A DNA stretch of 64,000 bases from VRUE01 sp963840565 (GTDB taxonomy: Bacteria; Actinomycetota; Thermoleophilia; Solirubrobacterales; 70-9). Of the stretch, positions 54,401-61,686 are shown piece by piece; position 1 is the stretch's first letter; each line of letters begins with the position of its first letter. Made by a program: the position numbers and the translations under genes. Below the pieces are notes generated by a model, which had not been told where the DNA came from, made no database searches, and was given only the letters and a program-made list of their open reading frames with translations. Location: positions 248,001-312,000 of the forward strand of contig CAWIZH010000004.1 in the NCBI GenBank assembly GCA_963840565.1, read 5' to 3'.

Positions 54401-54825
54401 TCGAGCGCCTCGTCGAAGGCCTCGACCGCGGCCCGCTCCATCTCCGGGGCGTCCAGCACGCGGAACCTCGGATCGATGCCGACCGCGACCGGATGGGCGG
54501 AGAGCAGTCGGTTACAGAAGCCGTGGATCGTCATCACCCAGGCGCTGCCGAGCGTCGGCAACAGCTCCCGGGCCCGCTCCGACCCCGCCTCGGCCCGCCT
54601 CTCGATCTCGGCGCGGATCCGCTGGCGCAGCTCCGCCGCGGCCTTGTCGGTGAAGGTGAAGGCGAGGACTGCGCCGGGAGAGACGCCCTGCTCGCAGACC
54701 AGCCGGCAGTAGCGATCGACCATCACCCCGGTCTTGCCGGTTCCGGCACCCGCCTCGACCAGGACCTCGGCGGCCGTCGCCTCGATCGCCGCTCGCTGCT
54801 CCTCGGTCGGCCGTCGCTCGCTCAT
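51454..54825 (-). CDS. AddA-type UvrD/Rep helicase with RecB-family nuclease domain
   Basis: A 1123-aa SF1A helicase. Walker A is AGAGTGKT (25-32), Walker B region VDEFQDTNRLQLSL, then GDELQSIYGFRHAD and the SF1 motif HSAKGLEFDVVAIPHL. A C-terminal PD-(D/E)xK nuclease is seen as GSIDLLVEEDG followed by IVDYKTDK. Paired with the upstream gene by a 4-bp overlap (ATGA), it makes an AddAB-type double-strand-break resection enzyme. It is convergent with the secreted-protein gene at 50683, 6 bp apart. Confidence 0.88.
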   Translation of the reverse strand: MSERRPTEEQRAAIEATAAEVLVEAGAGTGKTGVMVDRYCRLVCEQGVSPGAVLAFTFTDKAAAELRQRIRAEIERRAEAGSERARELLPTLGSAWVMTIHGFCNRLLSAHPVAVGIDPRFRVLDAPEMERAAVEAFDEALEAFLAGGDREREDTVAAFDIGGLRGIVLGVHAELRSRGEAEPQLPEPPDPDVEGALRHATAVAAETIGELKQGSANLELVERALALLDETEGSPNLDQMASLRTTSKAKPLAAYKDAIDAALSRVAEAGEGGRAYRHVAELLRLFSERFGVAKQRRAGIDFEDLQLLAARLLEQSEIGANYRTRFSHLLVDEFQDTNRLQLSLIESLRGPGTQLMVVGDELQSIYGFRHADLDVFRERRRVIEASAAGEVLPLSGNFRSRPEVIAAVNAIGEQLLDGYTLLRVGAVPSGPRPAGDGPAVEMLLTGREGWDDDGIELDPATDARTPANQLAEARFLAARLRELADQGVERGAMVVLLRAFTRLDAHEDSLERAGLRPYVVGGRGYWSQQQVADVCALLATIANPLDDQALLGTLASPACGVTPDTLWLLRAAAGRGRHIWPTVEQAAGLGEDERTDREQLAQIPAAELSLLRTFAETIAELRRRATSLSLAGLIDAAVTATGYDLAVLMRRAGESRFANVRKLMRLAAEFEAAEGRDLRGLLDFLAARADADANAQAATAVEGHDGVRIMTIHSAKGLEFDVVAIPHLSRGLLPAARGPLLSLGHEPEAPRVGMQLRRLGARGIDLYAQRELSEDAQRRQAEEELRLFHVGATRARERLLLSGVISPSPPSRESHGKAVIERIVAGLEIDRERDSTVVIPAPEPRPGLEATFEHAEIAVRVNLASLERAASLTTVRKEPDQAPSDGEGPAPLVTWRPPRATRRPLSYTAISTHGEGPEQRLVNSDRALREEGDDEHAGADGGAVRGRAVHSLLEWSQANEWRAPSPELIRRIAMSAEVGAGSGLAEEALLAPFRAWLESSFFAERVRDTSSRAEVPLLIEVADTVLRGSIDLLVEEDGAPPLIVDYKTDKVDETETAELAARYEIQQTIYALAVAEARDVKEVELAYVFLEKADKPVVALWGPNELAAGRQRLEAEIARVSRS

Positions 54826-57800
54826 CGCTCCTCGTCCGCTTCGTCGATCAGCGGTTCGACCGGGGCGCGGTCGCGGCGGCAGATCGGCGCGAAGTCACAG
54901 AACGGCGGGCAGACGCCGTGATCGCGCAGGCCCGGGCGGGGGCCGGGATCGCGGTCGATCTGCCCGCTTCGCATCCGCGTGACGATCGCGCCGGCCCGGC
55001 GCCGGGCGTCGGCGAGCAGCTCCTCGAACTCCTCCGCGCTGACCTTGTCGGTCTTGGAGAGGCGGTAGCCGTCGAGCGCGGCCGCGGCGTCCTCGAGCAC
55101 GAGCCCTCTCGGCCTACGCTCCGAGGTGGCGCGCAGCGGGTGGTAGAGGCCGCCGACGATCTCGGTCCCCCAGAGCTCGGCGACGGCGATCAGGTAGAGC
55201 TGCAGCTGCAGCTTCGCCTCCTCCTCGAGCTTTTCCCGGGCGGAGACCTTGCTCGAGAGCTTGTAGTCGAGGACGAGGACGCGACCGTCGGGCGCCCGGT
55301 CGACGCGGTCGATCGCCCCGTGCAGGCGCCAGCCGTCGAGCTCGAGGACCGGCCGCTCGACTTGCTCGGACTCGGAGAATCCCGCCTCCAGCAGCCACGG
55401 CTCGAAGCCCCCTGTCTCACGGCGCGACTCCTCGGCGAGGAAGCGGGTGAGCAGCCCCTTGATCCGGGCAAGCATCGCCCGCTCGGCCGGGTGCTCGCCG
55501 AGCTCCTTGTCCGCCGCGATCTCGTCGACCAGTTCGTGGCCGCGGGCGATCCAGCTGCCCAGCGAGCCGGGTCGGGGGAGGGCGTCGCCCTCGGGCCGCT
55601 CCTTGTAGAGGTCGTAGAGGGCGGCGTGCATGATGCCGCCCTGGACTAGCGGGTCGGGCGGGGGATCGAGCGGCTGGGGCGAAAGCTCGTGCGAGACGAA
55701 CCAGCGGTAGGAGCAGACGTCGAAGCCCTCCAGGGTGGTGCCGCCGTAGGCGTGGACGTCGCTAAGCGCTGCGATCACGGACGGGTTGGCGATCGGTCCC
55801 GGCGCCCGCGTCGCGGCCTCCGTGCCGAGGGCAGTCGTCAGGCGCGCTTTGATCCGCTCGGCGGTCGGGCCGTCAGCACCGGCAGCACCGAGCAGCCGGT
55901 CGGGGTCTGCGCTTGGGCCGCGGGCGGCGATCGTCCGCGCCAGCTCGGTCTCCGAGGGTGCCTCGCCGAGGCGGTGGACGACCTCGGCGAGGCTGCGGCC
56001 GCGCACCTCGTCCTCGCTCGGCTCCAGCAGCTGCCTGACGTCGCTGAGGAAGGGGGAGGGAGCCTCGGCGGCACCGTTCTCGTCGCTGTCGCGGTAGGAG
56101 AGGAAGAGGCGCCGTTTCGGCAGCGCCAGGCAGGCGTGGAAGAGGTAGCGCTCCTCGGCCTCGTCGGCGTGGCGCGGCTGCAGGCCCAGCGAGTCGCGCT
56201 GGTGCTCGGAGAGGAACGGGTCGGAGTGTCCGGCGCCGCGCGGGAACTCCCCGTCCTGCAGCGAGGCGACGAAGACGTTGTCGAAGCGCGCCGCCCGCAC
56301 CCGGCGTGGGTCGGTGATCCTGATCCGGTCCTCGACCGGCCCGCTCCACACACGCACGGCGATGCCGGCCACCGCCTGGGCGATCGATTCGGGCAGCGGC
56401 GCCAGGCCGTCGAGCTCGGCGCGCTCGGCCATCGCGGTCGCGATCGCCGCCGCCGCGCGCGCCTCCAGCTCCACGCCGACGCGCGCGCCCATCGCAGCCG
56501 CCAGCTCGGCGACCGCCGTGGTCAGGTCGGTGGGACGCCCCGCCGCCGCGCGGATCCGGGCGACGTCGGCCGGCGGCTCTCCGTGCTCCTCCTCCCAGAG
56601 CTGCAGCGCTTCCGCCGCGGTCTGGACGCGATTGCGGCGGAGCTTGCGCTCGAACCAGTCGACCCGCCCCGGCGAGGTGCCAGAGGGGCCGCGCAGATAG
56701 CGCAGCAGGTCCGCTGCCCGGCCCGTTCCCAGCATCGCCTCCAGTAGCGCCGTCAGCGCGCCTCCCACCGAGGTGGTCGCGACCGGGATCTCGGCCTCGA
56801 GCGCGATCGCGATCCCGTAGGACTCGAGGACCGCGGCGATCAGCGGGCCGCGGCGCGCCGGGTCGCGGACGACGATCGCGATCTGCTCGGGATCGGTTCC
56901 TGCGGCGAGCAGGCGCGCCACCTCGACCGCGATCGCCTCGGCCTCGCCGCGCTCGCCGGCGGAGCGCAGGAAGACGAGGCTCTCGTCGAGGGGCATCTGC
57001 GTTGGGGGCACGGTCGCGCCGAAGCCGCGCTCGAGCCCGAAGAGGAGCGGCGAGTCGGTGTTGGCGGGGTCGGCCTGAGTCTCTTCGGTCGAGTCGATCC
57101 CGATCTCCTCGAGCGGGGCGAGCAGCGGGGCGTTGCGGCTCTCGAGCGCCGTATGGCCCCGCTCAAAGGGAAGCGCCATGGTCACCTCGGTGACCGAGGC
57201 GAGCGCGCGGATCAGGTCTAGCTGGTTGCGCGTCAGGTCGTCGAGGCCATAGAGGAAGACCGGCCGCCGCCAGAACCGGGTCCCGGTCTCCAGCAGTGCG
57301 ATCGCCTCCCGCGCGATGCCGTGGGTGTCGACGGTGCCGAGCCCATCGCGCACCTTCGCGTAGCCGCTGAACAGGGTTGCGATGTCGCCGAGGTAGGCGG
57401 AGCCCTCGAGGGTCCCGGCCGCCGCTTCGACGTCCGCCGGCTCCAGCCCCGCGCCCTGGAGCTCGTCGAGCAGACGCTCGAGCGCCAGCGGGAAGCCTGG
57501 GTGGCGAATCGAGCCGCGCAGCGGGCCCATCTGCGCCCGCGCCGCGACCACCGCCGCCGCGACCGCGCCAAGGCGCTGCGCCGGGGTGAGGACGGCACCC
57601 GGGGGCGCGCCGCCCGCGGTGGCCACCGTCCCGAAGAGGCCGCCGAAGGTCATCACGTCAGCGCCGAGGACCGCGCCGCCCGCGCAAAGCTCGCGCTCGA
57701 AGGCGTAGACGTCGTCGAGGGTGGGGACGACGAGGACCGGATCGCGGTCGAGCACGGCGATCAGCCCACGCCTGATCCGGCCCGCGCGGCCCGAGTTCGG

Positions 57801-57827
57801 AGGTCCGTGGATCAGCTTCAGAGGCAC
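54822..57827 (-). CDS. AddB-type helicase-like/nuclease subunit
   Basis: A 1001-aa protein. The N-terminus (MPLKLIHGPPNSGRAGRI) is a degenerate Walker A without the GKT, as in many AddB proteins. The C-terminal nuclease reads LHGAIDRVDRAPDGRVLVLDYK. Cysteines in VCPPFCDFAPIC together with an earlier Cys in FDVCSYRW match the Fe-S cluster arrangement that staples AddB nuclease domains. It overlaps the AddA-type gene by 4 bp. The pair replaces RecBCD function in many actinobacteria. Confidence 0.85.
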   Translation of the reverse strand: MPLKLIHGPPNSGRAGRIRRGLIAVLDRDPVLVVPTLDDVYAFERELCAGGAVLGADVMTFGGLFGTVATAGGAPPGAVLTPAQRLGAVAAAVVAARAQMGPLRGSIRHPGFPLALERLLDELQGAGLEPADVEAAAGTLEGSAYLGDIATLFSGYAKVRDGLGTVDTHGIAREAIALLETGTRFWRRPVFLYGLDDLTRNQLDLIRALASVTEVTMALPFERGHTALESRNAPLLAPLEEIGIDSTEETQADPANTDSPLLFGLERGFGATVPPTQMPLDESLVFLRSAGERGEAEAIAVEVARLLAAGTDPEQIAIVVRDPARRGPLIAAVLESYGIAIALEAEIPVATTSVGGALTALLEAMLGTGRAADLLRYLRGPSGTSPGRVDWFERKLRRNRVQTAAEALQLWEEEHGEPPADVARIRAAAGRPTDLTTAVAELAAAMGARVGVELEARAAAAIATAMAERAELDGLAPLPESIAQAVAGIAVRVWSGPVEDRIRITDPRRVRAARFDNVFVASLQDGEFPRGAGHSDPFLSEHQRDSLGLQPRHADEAEERYLFHACLALPKRRLFLSYRDSDENGAAEAPSPFLSDVRQLLEPSEDEVRGRSLAEVVHRLGEAPSETELARTIAARGPSADPDRLLGAAGADGPTAERIKARLTTALGTEAATRAPGPIANPSVIAALSDVHAYGGTTLEGFDVCSYRWFVSHELSPQPLDPPPDPLVQGGIMHAALYDLYKERPEGDALPRPGSLGSWIARGHELVDEIAADKELGEHPAERAMLARIKGLLTRFLAEESRRETGGFEPWLLEAGFSESEQVERPVLELDGWRLHGAIDRVDRAPDGRVLVLDYKLSSKVSAREKLEEEAKLQLQLYLIAVAELWGTEIVGGLYHPLRATSERRPRGLVLEDAAAALDGYRLSKTDKVSAEEFEELLADARRRAGAIVTRMRSGQIDRDPGPRPGLRDHGVCPPFCDFAPICRRDRAPVEPLIDEADEER

Positions 57828-57925
57828 ACCTCCAGCCTATGTCCGGCCCCGGCGCGTTCCGGCCGCAAACTGCGGCATCGCGCCCCAGTTTTGGCGTCTA
57901 CCGCCCCCTCTAAATTGCACGGCAG

Positions 57926-58381
57926 ATGGCTCTCTGCTTCGTAGACCCCGCTGACGCGATCCGCGCGATCTCGGACTCGATCGGCCGCGAGGCCCGTCGC
58001 CAACTGCTCGGCGAGGCGGTGCGCTCCTGGGTCGACGAGATTCCCGACCAGGAGCTCGAGACCCACTACGCCAAGGCGCTCTCCGAGCTCGACGAGCACG
58101 ACCTCTCGATGCTCGCTGCCTGGCACGGCTCACTCGAGGTCGGCCACCCGGTCCCCAACCGCGATTTCCTGATGGGCGCCTTCGGCTCCCTCGGCGAGAA
58201 CCGCCGCGAGGCGATGAAGCTGGCCGCCGGCTTCCGCGGCGAGGAGGCGGTCGACGCCGGAGTCACCGAGGAGGACGCCCTCGAGCTCGTCCTCGGCCTC
58301 CTCTCCCCGGCCCGCCAGATGGAGCTGGCCCTCGAGGCCGTAGAGCTCTACATCTGGGACCGCGCCGGCTCCGATAACTAG
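57926..58381 (+). CDS. unknown helical protein
   Basis: A 151-aa acidic protein, mainly helical, with segments DAIRAISDSIGREARRQLLG and NRRREAMKLAAG-like helices, and an acidic C-terminus. No motif or membrane segment is visible. It is divergent from the AddB-type gene across a 98-bp gap and precedes a hydrolase gene by 61 bp. It is probably real, given strong GC-rich third positions, but I cannot name it. Confidence 0.65.
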   Translation: MALCFVDPADAIRAISDSIGREARRQLLGEAVRSWVDEIPDQELETHYAKALSELDEHDLSMLAAWHGSLEVGHPVPNRDFLMGAFGSLGENRREAMKLAAGFRGEEAVDAGVTEEDALELVLGLLSPARQMELALEAVELYIWDRAGSDN

Positions 58382-58442
58382 TCCCAGCTAGTTCTCGCCA
58401 AGTCGATCTCACGTTCCGCTGCCGGCTCCCGTTATTAGGGGG

Positions 58443-59300
58443 ATGGATCGCAAGGACGTTGTCTTCCCCTCGGACGCTGACTCGTGTGCGGCGTGGTCCT
58501 ATCCCGTCGCCGGCCAGGAGGCGGAAGTGCCGATCGTTGTCATGGCTCACGGCCTGTCGGGGACGCGGCGAGACCGGCTGGGAGCATTTGCCGAGCACTT
58601 CGCGGCCGCGGGGTTCGCCGCGCTTGTGTTTGACCACCGCGGGTTCGGCGACAGCGGCGGAGAGCCCGATCTTTTCGATCCGGCGCGGCAGCTCGAAGAT
58701 TGGCGCTCCGCGATCGCCTTCGCTCGTTCGTTGCCGGAGATCGATCCCGCGAGGGTCGCGACGTTCGGCTCCTCGATGGGCGGGGGCAACGCCCTTGCAG
58801 CCGCGGCGCGGGACCCGGATATCGCGGCGGCGATCAGCCAGGTTCCCTTTCTCGACATCGTGCGCCAGGCGCACCGCTCCTCGCCTCTGGTCACAGCCCG
58901 GATGCTCGCGGCCGCCGCTCGTGGGGCGCATTTGCCCGCGGTGGGCCAGCCGGACGAGCCGGCGCTGATCAATGCGCCCGGTGGGGAGGAGGGCTGGCGT
59001 CGGGTTGTCGCCATCGGCGAGGACTCGCGCTGGCGCAACCGCGTGTCCTCCCGCTGGCTACTTGGCGCGCCCTACCGTCCCGCCAAGCACGCTGCAAAGT
59101 TGCACTGTCCCTGGCTCGTCTGCGTCGGCGAGGCGGATCGCGTTGCCAAGCCGGGCCCGGCTATTGCCGCGGCGAAGCGCGCACCCAAAGGTGAGCTACG
59201 CACCTATCCCGGCGTCGACCACTTCGACATCTACGACGGTCCCGCGCACGAGGCCCTAATTGCCGACCAGATCGACTTTCTGCGACGCTGGCTTTTGTAG
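58443..59300 (+). CDS. alpha/beta hydrolase
   Basis: A 285-aa hydrolase. The oxyanion-side motif is VMAHGLSGTRRDRLG, then FDHRGFGDSGG, the nucleophile elbow TFGSSMGGGNA and a C-terminal His in PGVDHFDIYDG. The acid is probably in CVGEADRVAKPG. Such enzymes cleave esters, peptides or C-C bonds. The structured RNA locus follows it. Confidence 0.88.
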   Translation: MDRKDVVFPSDADSCAAWSYPVAGQEAEVPIVVMAHGLSGTRRDRLGAFAEHFAAAGFAALVFDHRGFGDSGGEPDLFDPARQLEDWRSAIAFARSLPEIDPARVATFGSSMGGGNALAAAARDPDIAAAISQVPFLDIVRQAHRSSPLVTARMLAAAARGAHLPAVGQPDEPALINAPGGEEGWRRVVAIGEDSRWRNRVSSRWLLGAPYRPAKHAAKLHCPWLVCVGEADRVAKPGPAIAAAKRAPKGELRTYPGVDHFDIYDGPAHEALIADQIDFLRRWLL

Positions 59301-59338
59301 TGCGCTTAGGCGTTGAATGGCCCGGTGTGGACACAAAG

Positions 59339-59358
59339 AGACCCGCCTGAGCGGGTCT
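59339..59358 (-). terminator. terminator hairpin, probably bidirectional
   Basis: AGACCCGC (59339-59346) pairs perfectly with GCGGGTCT (59351-59358), loop of 4. On the minus strand it is followed by CTTTGTGT, a fair terminator for a transcript coming from the tRNA-like gene; on the plus strand it lies 38 bp after the hydrolase stop. Confidence 0.6.
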
Positions 59359-59461
59359 AGTTTGCAGAGGTGGGAATCACCCACAAGCGCCTGACAAGCT
59401 TCTTGAGAATATCAGGAAGCTACGCGCTTCAACTACCCCGCCCTGGCGAGTCAATGCCTGA

Positions 59462-59552
59462 CGGAGAGCGGGGGACTCGAACCCCTGTCGGCTGATTAGA
59501 CCGACCACACGCTTGTCAGGCGCGCGCCACGACCCCGCAGCCTCTGCTCTCC
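59462..59552 (-). tRNA. unusual long-variable-arm tRNA-like gene, anticodon-position GAC
   Basis: A complete cloverleaf of 91 nt can be drawn on the minus strand: 7-bp acceptor (GGAGAGC/GCTCTCC), 6-bp D stem with a 4-nt loop (GCTGCG-GGGT-CGTGGC), 5-bp anticodon stem with loop CTGACAA (anticodon GAC), a long variable arm (GTCGG/CCGAC) and a T arm with GGGG-TTCGAGT-CCCC. The discriminator is G and no CCA is encoded (GTCA follows). A 6-bp D stem with a tiny loop and a long variable arm is typical of selenocysteine tRNA, but GAC would read valine codons. The acceptor branch has one A-C mismatch. It is either a suppressor-like or regulatory tRNA mimic or part of a larger structured RNA. Confidence 0.55.
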
Positions 59553-59601
59553 TGCTATGCAGCTTAAAACATTCGCTCGATTGGAGCGTTTGCGGGGACC
59601 T

Positions 59602-60241
59602 TCAAGCCAGCGCGGCGCGGATCTCCGGGATCGCCTGCTCGTTGTCCTGGAAGTGGACGGCGTGCAAGCCCGCCTTGCGGGCGCCTTCGATGTTGACCAG
59701 GACGTCGTCGATGAAGAGGCAGGCCTCGGCGGGTTGGGAGATCCGCTCCAGGGTCAGTTCGTAGATCCGCGATTCGGGCTTGCGGCAGCCGACGAAGCCG
59801 GAGTCGACCACGGTCTCGAAGATCTCGTCGACCGGCAGCATCGCCCGCCAGAGCGGCTCCCACTCGCTGCACGTTGTTGGTCAGCATCGCCATCCGGTAG
59901 CCCTCGTCCTTGAGCGCCCGCATCAGGTCGATCATCTCGGGATTCGGTTCCAGCGCCTCGAAGTAGATCTCTTTGAAGCGGTGCATCTCGGGCCGGTGGC
60001 CGAGCAGCGGCTCGAGGTGGTCGGTGAGCGTTTCGAGGAAGGCGACCTCGGTGATCTCGCCTCGCTCCATTTCGTAGAGCGGGTTGTCGCCGCCCGCATC
60101 GCTCGCCGCCTGCATCGCCTTGCCGAGCGTTTCGGTGGTGATCCCGGTCTGGTCCTGGAAGGCCATGAAGGATTCGACCAGCGGCGTGGTCAGCACGCCG
60201 CCGAAGTCGCAGACGATCGCCTCGATCTTGGCCTCAGCCAT
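59602..60241 (-). pseudogene. HAD-family hydrolase interrupted by a 1-nt frameshift
   Basis: The N-terminal 107 codons from ATG 60241 read a HAD phosphatase (IVCDFGGVLTTP with the nucleophile Asp; MAMLTNNV, motif II). The frame then fails, and the correct continuation is in another frame: EWEPLWRAMLPVDEIFE, motif III GCRKPESRIY and motif IV CLFIDDVLVNIEG, ending at 59602. Removing one base (59868, A on the minus strand) restores NNVREWEPLWRAM and a 212-aa intact enzyme. All four catalytic motifs survive, so the cause is a recent mutation, a sequencing error or programmed frameshifting. The start overlaps the upstream gene by 8 bp. Confidence 0.88.
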
Positions 60242-60626
60242 CGGCGCGCACGACCTCGTAGTGGCCGAGCCCCTCGCGGCCCTCGAGTGACCAGCGGAAG
60301 AAGGCGATCTCAGCCCGCAGCCCGGGATGCTGCACCGAGCTGGCGCTGATCAGCGCCCCGGCGCCGCGCAGCGGCTGGCCCTGGTCGCCGTCGAGCCAGA
60401 GCTCCAGCGTCGCCCGCCGCTGCACGCCATCGGGGCCGTACTCGGTCGAGAGCAGCGTCTCGGCAACCTCGGCCGGCGCCCCGTCAGGCCCGCAGAGCAC
60501 GGCGGCGACGACCTCCTCGCCGTGGCCTCCAGCCGCTTCAGGCCGCACGGCGCTCAGCGCCAGCAGCCCGCCGTCGGAGAAGGCGATCCCGATCGACCGC
60601 CGCACGATGTCGCCTTGCTCGCTCAT
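60234..60626 (-). CDS. conserved-looking protein upstream of the HAD gene
   Basis: A 130-aa protein, beta-rich, with segments IGIAFSDGGLLALSAVRP, RRATLELWLDGDQGQPLRG and AEIAFFRWSLEGREGLGHYE. It overlaps the HAD start by 8 bp, so the two are co-translated. I know no function for it; the strand pattern suggests a small beta-sandwich or ligand-binding fold. Confidence 0.68.
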   Translation of the reverse strand: MSEQGDIVRRSIGIAFSDGGLLALSAVRPEAAGGHGEEVVAAVLCGPDGAPAEVAETLLSTEYGPDGVQRRATLELWLDGDQGQPLRGAGALISASSVQHPGLRAEIAFFRWSLEGREGLGHYEVVRADG

Positions 60627-60688
60627 CGACCGGCAGCCTATTGGCGGGAATTGAAATCGTGCGGCGTGGGCGGTTTAGATTGCCCGCG

Positions 60689-61576
60689 ATGAACCCAGTC
60701 GCAATTCGGGCCGTCGATCCCCAGCGAGACGCCGCCGCCTGCGCGGCAATCTACGCCCCTTACGTCGAGGCCAGTGCCACCTCCTTCGAGGAGCACGCAC
60801 CGAGCGCGGAGGAAGTTGCTGCCCGAATCGAGCGGGTCACGACGACGCACCCCTGGCTCGTCGCCGAGCGCGGTGGCGAGGTGCTCGCCTACGCATACGC
60901 CTGCCCGCACCGGGAGCGGCCCGCCTATCGCTGGGCGGCGGACGTCTCGGTCTACGTCCTCGACACCCAACATCGCAAGGGGATCGGGCGAAGCCTCTAC
61001 GAGGCTCTCTTCGAGCGTCTCCGCCGCCAGCGTTACCGCGTGGCTTGCGCCGGCATCACCTTGCCGAACGAGGCCAGCGTCCAGCTTCATGAGCGGCTTG
61101 GGTTCGTTCCGGTCGGCGTCTACCGTCGCATCGGCTGGAAGGCGGGTGCCTGGCGCGACGTCGGTTGGTGGCAGCTGGAGCTGGCGCCGGAGGCCGGGGA
61201 GCCTCCCTCCGAGCCGCTGGCGCCCGGCGCACCGCAGCGGCCGGGTACCATGGGGGCGATGCCCGACAACGACACCGTGGTTCTCACAGAAGACGACGTA
61301 ATCGAGGCGCTCGAGGAGGTCATCGATCCCGAGCTGGGGCTCGACTTCGTCTCCCTCGGCCTCGTCTACGACGTAGAGATCGAGAAGGAGGAGGTCTTCG
61401 TCACCTTCACCCTCACGACCCCAGCCTGCCCGATCGGCCCCCAGGTCTCCGAGCAGATGAAGGAGTTCGTAGGCGACCTCCCAGGAGTCTCAGCCGTACA
61501 TCCAAAGATGGTCTTCGACCCCCCTTGGTCACCAGAGATGATGACCGAGGACGCCAAGTTCGCACTTGGCTTCTAG
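60689..61576 (+). CDS. fusion of GNAT acetyltransferase and MIP18/DUF59 (SufT-like) protein
   Basis: A 295-aa frame with two domains. Residues 1-165 are a phosphinothricin-acetyltransferase-like GNAT (TSFEEHAPSAEEVAARIERV, DTQHRKGIGRSLYEALFERL and KAGAWRDVGWWQLEL). After a Pro-rich linker (about 165-190), residues 191-295 are a MIP18/DUF59 domain used in Fe-S cluster assembly (VIDPELGLDFVSLGLVYDV, then TLTTPACPIGPQVSEQM with its conserved Cys). The frame is uninterrupted, but the second domain has its own ATGs at 61250 and 61259, so two proteins may also be made. Confidence 0.83.
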   Translation: MNPVAIRAVDPQRDAAACAAIYAPYVEASATSFEEHAPSAEEVAARIERVTTTHPWLVAERGGEVLAYAYACPHRERPAYRWAADVSVYVLDTQHRKGIGRSLYEALFERLRRQRYRVACAGITLPNEASVQLHERLGFVPVGVYRRIGWKAGAWRDVGWWQLELAPEAGEPPSEPLAPGAPQRPGTMGAMPDNDTVVLTEDDVIEALEEVIDPELGLDFVSLGLVYDVEIEKEEVFVTFTLTTPACPIGPQVSEQMKEFVGDLPGVSAVHPKMVFDPPWSPEMMTEDAKFALGF

Positions 61577-61686
61577 GCAGGGTTTGCGGGGTCACTGGGG
61601 GTCATAGGGGGTCAGTTTTGTCCCCATGCCGTCCCCACGGCTGTCCCCACGGCGCATGATCTCAACTCCCTGCCATGAAAGGCGAA
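61577..61686. other. repeat-rich boundary segment
   Basis: Three GGGGTCA words (61588-61614) are followed by three GTCCCC words (61620-61648) and an inverted GCCGT-CCCC-ACGGC. No gene fits. The segment separates GC-rich housekeeping genes from an AT-richer accessory block, so it could mark an integration boundary, but no duplicated att sequence is visible within the window. Confidence 0.35.

Noticed and set aside
53308..54921. 537-codon forward frame opposite the AddA-type gene
   Set aside because: Antisense shadow; the helicase motifs are intact on the other strand.
59339..59552. standard one-piece tmRNA
   Set aside because: The acceptor 5' and 3' strands close within 91 nt around a full cloverleaf, no tag reading frame was found and the usual 5' GG-TTCGAC motif is missing. 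A permuted form is not excluded and is noted in the findings.
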